Notes under the pieces: generated by a model
What the model saw: the letters and a program-made list of their open reading frames with translations, nothing else
Databases searched by the model: none
What the model was told of the DNA's origin: nothing
Program-made: the position numbers and the translations under genes
Shown: piece after piece, positions 9,111-17,119 of the stretch
Layout: every line of letters begins with the position of its first letter
Position numbering within the stretch: position 1 is the first letter of the stretch
Source of the DNA: Sinisalibacter lacisalsi
Lineage (GTDB): Bacteria > Pseudomonadota > Alphaproteobacteria > Rhodobacterales > Rhodobacteraceae
Direction of reading: 5' to 3'
NCBI RefSeq assembly: GCF_014640115.1
Contig: NZ_BMGI01000003.1
Span: forward strand, 248,001-312,000
Length of the DNA: 64,000 bases

Positions 9111-10550
9111 ATGAGCAAGGGATTGGGCGCGCTTGTCTTCGTCGCGGGCGTGGCCGCGTTGAGCTACTGGGGCGCGCAGTCGCACGCCGTCACGATGGAG
9201 CGCAAGATCGCGGCCGAGGCGATGAGCTTGATCGCGCAAACGGTGCATCCGATGAGTGTTTCGGTCATCGGGCGCGATATCGCGCTGGCCGGAACCGCCG
9301 ATAACGAGGCCGAACTGGCGGGCCTTGTCGACGGGCTGAACGACATTCGCGGGCGGCGGGTGGTCAACGCCGAGGGCGTCACCGTGTTGCCGCTGGTCGA
9401 GCCCTATGAAACCGCGCTTTCCAAGGCAGCGGACGGCAGCATCGCCGCCACCGGCTACGCCCCCACCGCCGCTGCGCGCGATGCGCTCGCCGCCGATTTG
9501 CCCGGGCTTGCCGGGCTGCTGCTTGGACACGGCGCGCCGGAAGGCTGGGCCGGGGCGCTCGCAGCGGGCGCCGCCGCGCTCGCGCCGCTCGAAGAGGGCA
9601 GCGCGGCACTCACCGGCACCACCTTCACCCTCGCGGGCATGGCCGCGACCCCGTTCGAGGAGAACGAGACGCGCGCCGCGTTGGCCGGGCTGGACGGGTT
9701 TGAAACCGTTGTCGCGATCGAGGTGCTCGATCCGGGCATCGTCGATTTCCAAATTGGCTACGACGCGTCGGAAGGCTTCCGCATCGCGGGCACCGTGCCC
9801 GGATCTCTGGGGCGCGACGCGATCGCGGCCGCGCTTGGCGGTGTGGAGCTTGACGGCGAGGTGAGCACGACCTTCGCCGGCCTCGACGGGCTGGAAGCCG
9901 CGTTGGTCGCGCTTGGCGCGCGCCTCGGGTTGTTCGAAAGCTTCGATCTCACCGCCAGCGACGATGGGCTGAGCCTCGCAGCCGAACCGATGGCGGGGCT
10001 TGATGGCGACACAGTGCGCGCCGCGCTGGTCGAGGGGCTGGGCGACGGCGAGGGGATCACGATGATCGCATCAACTGCGCCTGCCGACGGCGCCGAGCGG
10101 GTGAATGCCGCCACCGGCCGCAGGCAGTTCGCGCAAGGTGGCGTCTGGATGAACATGCCGGAGTTCGAGCCGAGCAAGGCCACCTGTACGCAAGCCGCGC
10201 GCGATACCGTCGAGGCCGCGCCGATCCGCTTTGTCACCGGGTCCGCCGAGCTTGATCCGGTCTCGCTCGCCACCGTCAACGAGGTGGCCGGGATCATCCA
10301 CCTGTGCACCCGCGAGGCCGGGATGCGCGTGGTAATCGGCGGCCACACCGACGCGCAGGGCGACGATACGGCGAACTATGCGCTCTCGCTGGCCCGGGCG
10401 CGGGCGGTGCGCGATGCCCTCGCCGCGCGCGGCATTGATACGGTGCGGATGACGGCGGTCGGCTACGGCGAGACCGAACCCGTCGCCGACAACGACACCG
10501 AGGAAGGGCGCGCGAAGAACCGTCGCACCACGTTCGAATGGCCCGAATGA
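9111..10550 (+). CDS. OmpA-family envelope protein with BON-like repeats
   Basis: The 479-residue protein has an N-terminal signal anchor (GLGALVFVAGVAALSYWGA). It continues with repeated alpha/beta units reminiscent of BON domains, such as VSVIGRDIALAGTADNEAEL, and ends with an OmpA C-terminal peptidoglycan-binding domain from about residue 350 (GHTDAQGDDTANYALSLARA and GYGETEPVADN). The domain order fits an inner-membrane-anchored protein that binds peptidoglycan; no beta-barrel is evident. AGAGGG precedes the ATG at 9111. It is followed 27 nt later by the HHH-domain gene, so the two are probably co-transcribed. Confidence 0.85.
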   Translation: MSKGLGALVFVAGVAALSYWGAQSHAVTMERKIAAEAMSLIAQTVHPMSVSVIGRDIALAGTADNEAELAGLVDGLNDIRGRRVVNAEGVTVLPLVEPYETALSKAADGSIAATGYAPTAAARDALAADLPGLAGLLLGHGAPEGWAGALAAGAAALAPLEEGSAALTGTTFTLAGMAATPFEENETRAALAGLDGFETVVAIEVLDPGIVDFQIGYDASEGFRIAGTVPGSLGRDAIAAALGGVELDGEVSTTFAGLDGLEAALVALGARLGLFESFDLTASDDGLSLAAEPMAGLDGDTVRAALVEGLGDGEGITMIASTAPADGAERVNAATGRRQFAQGGVWMNMPEFEPSKATCTQAARDTVEAAPIRFVTGSAELDPVSLATVNEVAGIIHLCTREAGMRVVIGGHTDAQGDDTANYALSLARARAVRDALAARGIDTVRMTAVGYGETEPVADNDTEEGRAKNRRTTFEWPE

Positions 10551-10577
10551 GCCGCGGCCGAGACAAGGAGCAAACGC

Positions 10578-11216
10578 ATGTTTGAAGAATGGGGTTTTCT
10601 GATCGCGGAGATGGTGCTGCTCATCATCCTCGCCGCCCTTCTGGGCCTGCTCGTGGGCTGGATCATCTGGGGCCGTCGTGGCGGGCCGGCCGGTGCCGAA
10701 ACGGATGGACTGAAGGCCGATCTCGCCGCCTGCCGGAAGGAGGCGAACGCGAAAGACACCCGCATCGCGTCGCTCGAAGGCGATCTGGCGGCGGCGCGCA
10801 ACGAGGCGCAGGCCGCCGAGAAAGCCGCGATGGAAGCCGCCGCCGAGGCCGTCGCCGTGGCCGAGGCGGTGGAGGCGGATCACGGCGCGCATCCGGTGCA
10901 CCCCGACGGGGTAGAGGAGACGACCGGCGTCAAACCCGCCGCCCTCGACGCACCGCGCGAAGGCGGTCCCGACGATCTGAAACAGATCAAGGGTATCGGG
11001 CCGAAGCTCGAGAAGCTCTGCCACGCCCTCGGCTTCTACCACTTCGACCAGATCGCGAACTGGACGGCGGAGGAGATCGCCTGGGTCGATGCCAATCTCG
11101 AAGGTTTCAAGGGAAGGGTCACCCGTGACGACTGGGTGCAACAGGCCGGGATCCTGGCCGCCGGCGGCAACACCGCCTTCGCCAGCAAGGTGAAGAAGGG
11201 CGATCTTTACAAGTAA
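10578..11216 (+). CDS. Membrane-anchored helix-hairpin-helix domain protein
   Basis: The 212-residue product has one N-terminal membrane helix (about residues 9-31, AEMVLLIILAALLGLLVGWI). It then has an alanine/glutamate-rich coiled-coil stretch (residues 50-100) and a C-terminal helix-hairpin-helix domain (DDLKQIKGIGPKLEKLCHAL, then FDQIANWTAEEIAWVDANL). The same domain occurs in proteins called 'predicted 5' DNA nuclease' and at the end of some NuoE-like proteins. The KGIGP turn suggests DNA or protein binding; catalytic residues are not evident. AAGGAG precedes the ATG. Function is unknown. Confidence 0.8.
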   Translation: MFEEWGFLIAEMVLLIILAALLGLLVGWIIWGRRGGPAGAETDGLKADLAACRKEANAKDTRIASLEGDLAAARNEAQAAEKAAMEAAAEAVAVAEAVEADHGAHPVHPDGVEETTGVKPAALDAPREGGPDDLKQIKGIGPKLEKLCHALGFYHFDQIANWTAEEIAWVDANLEGFKGRVTRDDWVQQAGILAAGGNTAFASKVKKGDLYK

Positions 11217-11245
11217 AGTCCAGCGCCGATCCGGCCGGGAAAGGG

Positions 11246-12040
11246 TCAGTCGAACCGCCAACTCGAGGCGGTGACGCCGCCGAAAATCATCTCCTGGTGA
11301 TAGACCCGGGTCGCGCCCGTCTCCTCAGCCGCGCCCAGCGCCACGAACAGCGGCACCAGGTGATCCTCCCGGGCATGGCAGGTGCGCGCCTCGGGCGCGC
11401 TTTCCCAGTCGAGAAGTGCGGCGGTCCGCGCGGCGGGATCGAGGGCAAGGGCGGTGTCGAGCCAGGCGTCGAAGGCCTCGGAGGGCCCGCGCGCCCCGGG
11501 GCCAAATAGCCGCAGGTTGTGATAGCTCAGCCCCGAGCCAAGGATCAGAACGCCCTCGTCGCGCAACGGCGCAAGGGCGCGGCCGAGGCGGAAGTGATCT
11601 TCCGGGTCGTAGCTTTCCATGAGCGAAACCTGGAACATGGGTACATCCGCATCGGGATACATCACGAAAGCCGGCACGAAGGCGCCATGGTCGAAGCCAC
11701 GGGTTTCATCGACCGTCACCGCCAATCCCGCCGCCTCGATCAGCGCCGCCGCGCGTTCCGCAAGCCGGGGCGCCCCCGGGGCGGGGTAGGTGATCTCGTA
11801 GGTATGCGCGGGGAAGCCGCCATAGTCGTAAACCATTGGCGGCCGCTCTGCGTGCATCACCCGCGCCTCGCGCGCTTCCCAGTGGCCCGAAACCATCAAG
11901 ATGGCCCTGGGCTGTTCGGGCAGCGCCGCCGGGATCGCCGCCAGCGAGGCTTCCAGTGGCGCAAAGGCCGCGCGCATGTCGTCGATCCACGGCCACGGTC
12001 CGCCGCCATGGGAAATGAAGTAGCTCGGCATTCGTGTCAT
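11246..12040 (-). CDS. DODA-type extradiol aromatic ring-opening dioxygenase (LigB family)
   Basis: The 264-residue protein has the family's metal-binding histidines in MPSYFISHGGGP, in FDHGAFVP and in the C-terminal ILGSGLSYHNLR segment, plus VSGHWEA. Members include plant/bacterial 4,5-DOPA extradiol dioxygenase and E. coli YgiD; they open catechol-type rings with a divalent metal. The natural substrate is unknown and no catabolic genes adjoin it. The ATG at 12040 has GGAGG 6-10 nt upstream. Length matches YgiD-like proteins (about 260). Confidence 0.9.
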   Translation of the reverse strand: MTRMPSYFISHGGGPWPWIDDMRAAFAPLEASLAAIPAALPEQPRAILMVSGHWEAREARVMHAERPPMVYDYGGFPAHTYEITYPAPGAPRLAERAAALIEAAGLAVTVDETRGFDHGAFVPAFVMYPDADVPMFQVSLMESYDPEDHFRLGRALAPLRDEGVLILGSGLSYHNLRLFGPGARGPSEAFDAWLDTALALDPAARTAALLDWESAPEARTCHAREDHLVPLFVALGAAEETGATRVYHQEMIFGGVTASSWRFD

Positions 12041-12134
12041 GGCACCCTCCACAATGGCCAGAGGCTATCCTGCCACGTCCGGAGAGCGGTGAAACCCCCC
12101 GCAACCGAACAGCCTCCGCGCATCCACGCACATC

Positions 12135-12170
12135 GTTTCTCGGGTCGAAAAATACCTCCACCGGAGGCAG
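12135..12170 (-). repeat. Dispersed repeat, copy D (short variant)
   Basis: On the minus strand this reads CCTCCGGTGGAGG (a small hairpin) running into GGAGGTATTTTTCGACCCGA and GAAAC. The tail resembles copy B (GAGGTATTTCGCGACCCAAG). It lies in the 233-nt gap between the dioxygenase and DUF1244 genes. Confidence 0.5.
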
Positions 12171-12273
12171 GAAAGTTCGGCCCGGGCCTGACCGTCCGGG
12201 CCACCCTGGGAGGTCTGCGACCGCCGCGCGCGAGCGCGGCGCGGGTCGGCCCGCCGCAGGCGGGGCGAAACCC

Positions 12274-12597
12274 TCAGCCTTTCTCGCCGAGCACGTTTTC
12301 GCGGAAGGCCACCTCGAATTCGGCCTGCTTTTCGGGGCTGGCGTCGGTCTGGCTCTGCGCCTTCCAGTCGTCGTAGGGCATGCCGTAGAACGCCTCGCGC
12401 CCCTCTTCCTTGGTCATCTCGATGCCGCGTTCGTTCGCGGCCTCCTGGTACCAGCGGCTGAGGCAGTTGCGGCAGAAGCCGGCGAGGTTCATCAGGTCGA
12501 TGTTCTGCACCTCGGGCCGGTCTTCCATCAGGTGCTTGCGCAGCCGGCGGAAGGCGGCGGCCTCGAGTTCGGTCCGGGTCTTTTCGTCGATATCCAT
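12274..12597 (-). CDS. DUF1244 family protein
   Basis: The 107-residue protein contains the DUF1244 hallmarks: AAFRRLRKHLMEDRPEVQN, the cysteine-bearing NLAGFCRNCLSRWYQEAA and YGMPYDDWKAQ. The conserved CRNC pair could bind a metal, though this is not established. The function is unknown. The stop-to-start distance from the upstream amidohydrolase gene is only 18 nt, so the two form one transcript. The product is about the usual family length (about 100). Confidence 0.88.
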   Translation of the reverse strand: MDIDEKTRTELEAAAFRRLRKHLMEDRPEVQNIDLMNLAGFCRNCLSRWYQEAANERGIEMTKEEGREAFYGMPYDDWKAQSQTDASPEKQAEFEVAFRENVLGEKG

Positions 12598-12615
12598 GCG
12601 CGTTTCTCCCTTTTC

Positions 12616-13356
12616 TCAGAGTTGGGCCGCGTCGAGCACTTCTTCAAGGATCGGCGCGAGCCGCTCGGCCCAGGCCCATTGCTGCGCATCGGTGCGGATC
12701 AGGTCGTTCCGGAGTTCGATCAACACGTTCACCCGCCCGGGGCGGATCGCGTGCCGGTCGACGCTATCGCCGTCGAGATGGCCGCCATAGGGCTCGTTCT
12801 CGCCGACGCAGAGATCGGTTTCATCGCGCAGCCGGCGCAGGAGCGGTTGGGCGAAGCGGTCGTCCTTGCCGTAGAGCACACCGATATGCCATGGCCGGGG
12901 ATCGCGGCCTCTCAGTTGCCGGGTGAACGAATGAATGGCGACATAAACCGTGTCGTCGCGCCGTGCCGCCATCCGGGCCACGGCGCCGTGGTAGGGCCGG
13001 TAATAGGCGTTGAGCCGGCGATCCCGCTCGGCTTCGTCGACGTGCCTGTTGGCCGGAATGATGGTGCCGTCGTAAAGCTTCATAAGCACCGTCGGGTCAT
13101 CTTCGCCGCGGTTGGGGTCGATCACCAGACGCGAGAAGTTCGACATCACCACCGGCGCGCCGAGCAATTCGCCAAGCCCGATCGAAACGCCCGCCGCGCC
13201 CGGATCCCAGGCGATGTGGCGCGCCATGTCTTCGTCGGGCAGCCCGAGCGAGCCGCCGTTCACCTCCGGGGGCACGGCGTTCGAGGCATGGTCGCAGGTT
13301 ATCAGCCAGCGCGACTCCCGATCCTCGCCGACAACGTGAAAAGGCAGGTAGGTCAT
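12616..13356 (-). CDS. N-formylglutamate amidohydrolase family protein
   Basis: This 246-residue protein carries the N-formylglutamate amidohydrolase fold: WLITCDHASNAVPPE near the N-terminus, SRLVIDPNRGEDDPT, YRPYHGAV and VLIELRNDLI. True HutG-type enzymes release formate from N-formylglutamate in histidine breakdown. No hut genes adjoin it, and many such paralogues have unknown substrates. I prefer the ATG at 13356 (MTYLPFHVVGEDR); a GTG at 13380 is possible. The gene precedes DUF1244. Confidence 0.85.
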   Translation of the reverse strand: MTYLPFHVVGEDRESRWLITCDHASNAVPPEVNGGSLGLPDEDMARHIAWDPGAAGVSIGLGELLGAPVVMSNFSRLVIDPNRGEDDPTVLMKLYDGTIIPANRHVDEAERDRRLNAYYRPYHGAVARMAARRDDTVYVAIHSFTRQLRGRDPRPWHIGVLYGKDDRFAQPLLRRLRDETDLCVGENEPYGGHLDGDSVDRHAIRPGRVNVLIELRNDLIRTDAQQWAWAERLAPILEEVLDAAQL

Positions 13357-13553
13357 GAAACCGTCATCTCTCTGGTTCACAGCGTTCTAGTGCGCATTCC
13401 CGGCGGTGAAAACCGGTTTCCCTTTGCAACCTCGCGCCATGCCGAAAGCCGGGCGATCCGTGGAAAGCGCCAGTTGCGAGCGGTTCGGTTTTCGGGCATA
13501 GAACGCGCAACCCGCCGTTACCGCAAACACGGCGCTCAGACGAAGGACAAGGC

Positions 13554-15002
13554 ATGCAACGCCGCCGCAATGTAAAGATCGTAGCCACGCTCGGCCCCGC
13601 CTCCAACGATTACGACACCATCCGCAAGCTGTTTGAAACCGGCGCCGACGTGTTCCGGATCAACATGTCGCACGGCACCCACGAGGAGCACCGTGCGCGC
13701 CACGAGATGATCCGCCGGGTCGAGCGTGACCTGGGCCGCCCCATCGCCATTCTTGCCGACCTGCAGGGCCCCAAGCTGCGCTGCGGCGTCTTCGCGTCGG
13801 GAGCGGCGGATCTCGAAGAGGGCCAGTCCTTCCGCTTCGATCTCGACAAGACCCCGGGCGACAGCCACCGCGTGCGCCTGCCGCACAAGGAGATTTTTGA
13901 TGCGTTGGAGCCGGGTTCCACCCTGCTCGTCAACGATGGCAAGATCCGCCTGCGGGTGGACGACAACGGCGAGGATTATGCCAATTGCACCGTGATGGTG
14001 GGCGGCACGATCTCCGATCGCAAGGGCGTCAACGTGCCCGACGTGGTGCTGCCGGTCGCGGCGCTTTCGGAGAAAGACCGTGAAGACCTCGAATTCGCCT
14101 GCGAACTGGGCGTCGACTGGCTGGCGCTGAGTTTCGTGCAGCGCGCCGCCGACGTGGAAGAGGCCCGCCGCCTCGCCAATGGCCGCGCGGCGGTGCTCTC
14201 GAAGATCGAGAAGCCCGCGGCGGTCAAGGCGTTCGACGAAATCCTCGCGGTGTCCGACGGGATCATGATCGCGCGCGGCGATCTCGGGGTGGAACTGCCG
14301 GTGCAGAACGTGCCGCCGATCCAGAAGCGGCTCACCCATGTCTGCCGTGCCGCCGCCAAGCCGGTGATCGTGGCAACACAGATGCTGGAAAGCATGATCG
14401 AGAGCCCGGTGCCGACTCGCGCCGAGGTGTCCGACGTGGCCAACGCGATCTACGAGGGGGCCGACGCGGTGATGCTGTCGGCGGAATCGGCGGCGGGCAA
14501 CTACCCGATCGAGGCGGTGATGACGATGGTCAACGTCGCCGTCGAGGTCGAGGGGGATCCGACATATCGCCGTGTGATCGAGGCCAGCCGCATCATCGAC
14601 CGGCGCACGGTGGCCGATGGTCTGGTTTCCGCCGCGCGCGAGATCGCCGAGGCGACCGACATCAAGGCGATCTGCTGTTTCACCCAGTCTGGCACCACCG
14701 CGCTGCTGACGGCGCGCGAGCGCCCGCGCGTGCCGATCCTCGCGCTCACCCCGCTGGAAGGCACCGCGCGCAGGCTCTGCCTGAGCTGGGGCATCTCCTG
14801 CCACATCACCTCCGACACGGTCGACCGCTTCAAGCTCGCCGTGGTCTCGGCGGCCCGCGCAGCCCGCGCCTCGGGTATCGTGAGCGAGGAAGACCAGATC
14901 GTGGTGACGGCGGGTGTTCCCTTCAACGTGCCCGGCACAACCAACATCCTGCGCGTGGCGCCTTGCGCGGAGCGGTTGATTTTCGCCACCGACCCGGAAT
15001 AA
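13554..15002 (+). CDS. pyk: Pyruvate kinase
   Basis: This 482-residue enzyme catalyses phosphoenolpyruvate plus ADP to pyruvate plus ATP. Visible signatures include the N-terminal RRRNVKIVATLGPASND, the active-site FRINMSHGTHEEH, LQGPKLRCG, the lysine-containing SKIEKP, IMIARGDLGVELP and TQMLESMIESPVPTRAEVSD. The C-terminal domain is complete (SGTTALLTARERP). The ATG follows AAGGACAAGGC. It is monocistronic or co-transcribed with the small membrane gene 31 nt downstream. Confidence 0.97.
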   Translation: MQRRRNVKIVATLGPASNDYDTIRKLFETGADVFRINMSHGTHEEHRARHEMIRRVERDLGRPIAILADLQGPKLRCGVFASGAADLEEGQSFRFDLDKTPGDSHRVRLPHKEIFDALEPGSTLLVNDGKIRLRVDDNGEDYANCTVMVGGTISDRKGVNVPDVVLPVAALSEKDREDLEFACELGVDWLALSFVQRAADVEEARRLANGRAAVLSKIEKPAAVKAFDEILAVSDGIMIARGDLGVELPVQNVPPIQKRLTHVCRAAAKPVIVATQMLESMIESPVPTRAEVSDVANAIYEGADAVMLSAESAAGNYPIEAVMTMVNVAVEVEGDPTYRRVIEASRIIDRRTVADGLVSAAREIAEATDIKAICCFTQSGTTALLTARERPRVPILALTPLEGTARRLCLSWGISCHITSDTVDRFKLAVVSAARAARASGIVSEEDQIVVTAGVPFNVPGTTNILRVAPCAERLIFATDPE

Positions 15003-15033
15003 TGGCCGGGCACCCTTTGGGGGGGAGCCCGAT

Positions 15034-15258
15034 TTGCAAAATGATTTCCAACTGGTGATTGGCCTGGTCATCCTGGGCTTCACCATACCAGCCATTGTCG
15101 CGGCCTATTCCGAGCGCCGGATGCCGATCTTTGCCACGATCATGCTGCTCGTCGGCGGCGGGCTGGTGGCATGGGCGCATACCCAGCATCCACAGGGCTA
15201 CACGATCGAAGATATCCCGCACGCCTTCGTGCGGGTCATCGGCTATATCGTCCGTTAG
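15034..15258 (+). CDS. Small two-helix membrane protein (conserved, unknown)
   Basis: The 74-residue product has two hydrophobic segments (about residues 8-24 and 31-47) separated by the charged turn YSERRMP, then a polar tail ending HAFVRVIGYIVR. GGGGGAG lies 6 nt before a TTG start at 15034; a GTG at 15055 is the alternative. The protein follows pyruvate kinase closely. Its function is unknown; I recognise it only as the type of small protein conserved in Rhodobacteraceae. Confidence 0.65.
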   Translation: MQNDFQLVIGLVILGFTIPAIVAAYSERRMPIFATIMLLVGGGLVAWAHTQHPQGYTIEDIPHAFVRVIGYIVR

Positions 15259-15272
15259 AAAAGCGCCCGCGC

Positions 15273-16307
15273 TCAGTCGAACGTATGGGTCACCCGGCCC
15301 AGCAGCATGAAGGCGCGCGCCGTGCGCGTGCTGCCGAAATGGGCGATTTCCTCGTCGCTGAGCCTTGGCGCAACCGCGGTCAGCACCTCGTCGAAACGGC
15401 GCAGGAAGTGGTGGGCGGCGTCGCGGAAGATCGGGTCTTGCCGCATCCGTCCGGCGGTGAGCGCCAGCGATGAGCGGTCACGGATTCCGCCCAGCGGGGC
15501 CACGGCGCGGCCGCGTTCGCCCTCGGCGAACTGCCGCCAGATATCGGGGCGCGCGAGGTCGGGGCGCAGATCGTCCATGTAGATGCCATCCTGGCTCAGC
15601 AGCGTGAGCACGTCCTGCGCGGCCTGGATCAGCGAGGCGATCTTGCGGTCGGCCAGGGCGCGGCGCAGCGCGGCGAAGCCTTCCTCGTCTTCGGCGTTCT
15701 CGGGAAAGTTGATCGCGCGGATCAGGTCGTTGGCCTCGACCGGGGGCGCGAGCGCCTCGGCGGGGGTGCCGAGCGCAAGGCTGGCCTGCCCGGTCTCGAC
15801 GTCGACCTGCGGTGCCGGCGCGGCGACCGGCGCCGCAGGCGGTGAAAGGCGGTTGTCCACCCGCGGCCGGGTGGAAACGAACGTCGCCAGCGCATCTTCC
15901 GTCCGGCGTTGTTTCTCGGCGATCTCTTCGAGCTTGCGGGTCAGGTCTTGCGGCCGCGGGCCGATCACATGCGCGTGCTGGGCTTCAACAAAGCTTTGCC
16001 GCATCGCGTTGAGCGCGTCCTGAAGCCGCCGACTTTCCTCGCGCATCACCCGGGCCGAGCGCGCAGCGGACGCCGCGAGCCAGATCACCACGACGGGGAG
16101 CGCGACCGCCACGAGGATCATCACGAAGCGCAGCGCATCGGGCGCGTCCGGCCCGGAGCCGCCGAGCACCAGGAAAAACACGAGGCAGGCGATGAGCCAG
16201 ATTGCCGAAAGCGCCAGCGCGACGATCTCCGACGCGCCGAGACCCCGACGCACGCCGCTCTCGAACATGCCGAGGTCGATCCGCCCGCCCTGCCTTTCTC
16301 GTGCCAT
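15273..16307 (-). CDS. Conserved membrane protein of unknown function
   Basis: The 344-residue protein has two membrane helices (about residues 28-50 and 62-80). A coiled coil follows (about 88-140, SRRLQDALNAMRQSFVEAQ), then a Pro/Ala-rich linker (155-175) and a helical C-terminal domain of about 150 residues (FAALRRALADRKIASLIQAA; RTARAFMLLGRVTHTFD). No catalytic motif is apparent. I know of similar proteins in Rhodobacteraceae without assigned function. It lies 22 nt downstream of greA on the same strand, so both may share a transcript. Confidence 0.75.
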   Translation of the reverse strand: MARERQGGRIDLGMFESGVRRGLGASEIVALALSAIWLIACLVFFLVLGGSGPDAPDALRFVMILVAVALPVVVIWLAASAARSARVMREESRRLQDALNAMRQSFVEAQHAHVIGPRPQDLTRKLEEIAEKQRRTEDALATFVSTRPRVDNRLSPPAAPVAAPAPQVDVETGQASLALGTPAEALAPPVEANDLIRAINFPENAEDEEGFAALRRALADRKIASLIQAAQDVLTLLSQDGIYMDDLRPDLARPDIWRQFAEGERGRAVAPLGGIRDRSSLALTAGRMRQDPIFRDAAHHFLRRFDEVLTAVAPRLSDEEIAHFGSTRTARAFMLLGRVTHTFD

Positions 16308-16329
16308 CCGCCGCTCCCCGGCTCGCGCC

Positions 16330-16800
16330 TCAGACGTAGTCGATCTCGAGTATCTCGTAGCTCTTCTCGCCGCCCGGGGTCTTGACCTCGACGCTGTCGC
16401 CCTCGTCCTTGCCGATCAGCGCGCGGGCGAGCGGCGACTTGATGTTGAGCTTGCCCTTCTCCAGATCGGCCTCGGGTTCACCGACGATCTGGTAGGTCTT
16501 TTCCTCGTCGGTGTCTTCGTCGACAAGCTTGATCGTGGCGCCGAACTTGACCGGCCCCGAAAGCTTCGCCGGGTCGATCACCTCGGCCAGCGAGAGAATG
16601 CCCTCAAGCTCTTTCACCCGGCCCTCGATGAAGCTCTGCTTCTCGCGCGCGGCGTGATACTCGGCGTTCTCCGACAGGTCACCATGTTCGCGCGCCTCGG
16701 CGATAGCGGCGATGACGGCCGGACGTTCCACCGACTTGAGGTTTTTCAACTCGTCGTTCAGCGCGGTGTGCCCCGCGCGGGTCAGAAGAATTTTATCCAT
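16330..16800 (-). CDS. greA: Transcription elongation factor GreA
   Basis: GreA rescues backtracked RNA polymerase by stimulating transcript cleavage through the secondary channel. The 156-residue product has the N-terminal coiled coil with the acidic tip (AREHGDLSENAEYHAAREKQ), where the conserved Asp and Glu act, and a FKBP-like C-terminal domain (GPVKFGATIKLVDEDTDEE; SPLARALIGKDEGDSVEV). Length is standard (about 158). The start ATG at 16800 matches the family N-terminus MDKILLTRAGHTAL. Confidence 0.97.
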   Translation of the reverse strand: MDKILLTRAGHTALNDELKNLKSVERPAVIAAIAEAREHGDLSENAEYHAAREKQSFIEGRVKELEGILSLAEVIDPAKLSGPVKFGATIKLVDEDTDEEKTYQIVGEPEADLEKGKLNIKSPLARALIGKDEGDSVEVKTPGGEKSYEILEIDYV

Positions 16801-17119
16801 GGGCGGTATTCACTCGTTCGTCGCGGGCCGGCTTGGCGCGGTCAGCCCTAATGTGGTGGCATGAGTTGTGCAAGTCACCTCCAAAGAGGCGATACGTTCA
16901 GGTAAGGGAAAAGCAAATCCGCTTGGTTTGCAATGGTCTTGTTGCGTTGCGCGGCGGCGCGCCGCGGCGTCGATGCACGCAGGCCCTGCCTCACCCCCGC
17001 GCCGGTTGGCTTCGGCGGCCGCGCGCGCCTTGCCGCGCTGCGGCAATATTCCGTGCCGTCGCAATTGACCCACCCCGGCCGGGCCGCTACCAAATGCCAA
17101 GTGTCCGAGGAGGGAAACC
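16801..17119. other. Intergenic region between divergent greA and ETF-QO genes
   Basis: This 319-bp gap must hold promoters for both genes. The motif GTGGTGGCATGAGTTGTGCA (16853-16872) recurs almost exactly at 21528. Read toward greA it gives TTGCAC, a 17-bp spacer and TAGGGC, a possible sigma-70-type promoter. A GCAAA-N9-TTTGC dyad lies at 16913-16931. No coding sequence was supported; short frames here have no family resemblance. Confidence 0.5.

Noticed and set aside
9111-10550. Classical OmpA beta-barrel porin
   Set aside because: The N-terminal part lacks the alternating barrel strands and final aromatic residue; only the C-terminal peptidoglycan-binding domain is OmpA-like.
12034-13575. 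513-codon plus-strand frame across DUF1244 and N-formylglutamate amidohydrolase
   Set aside because: It is antisense to two recognised genes and shows the same compositional pattern as other shadows.
13536-15095. 519-codon antisense frame over pyruvate kinase
   Set aside because: The pyruvate kinase gene is intact and unmistakable; this is its complement.
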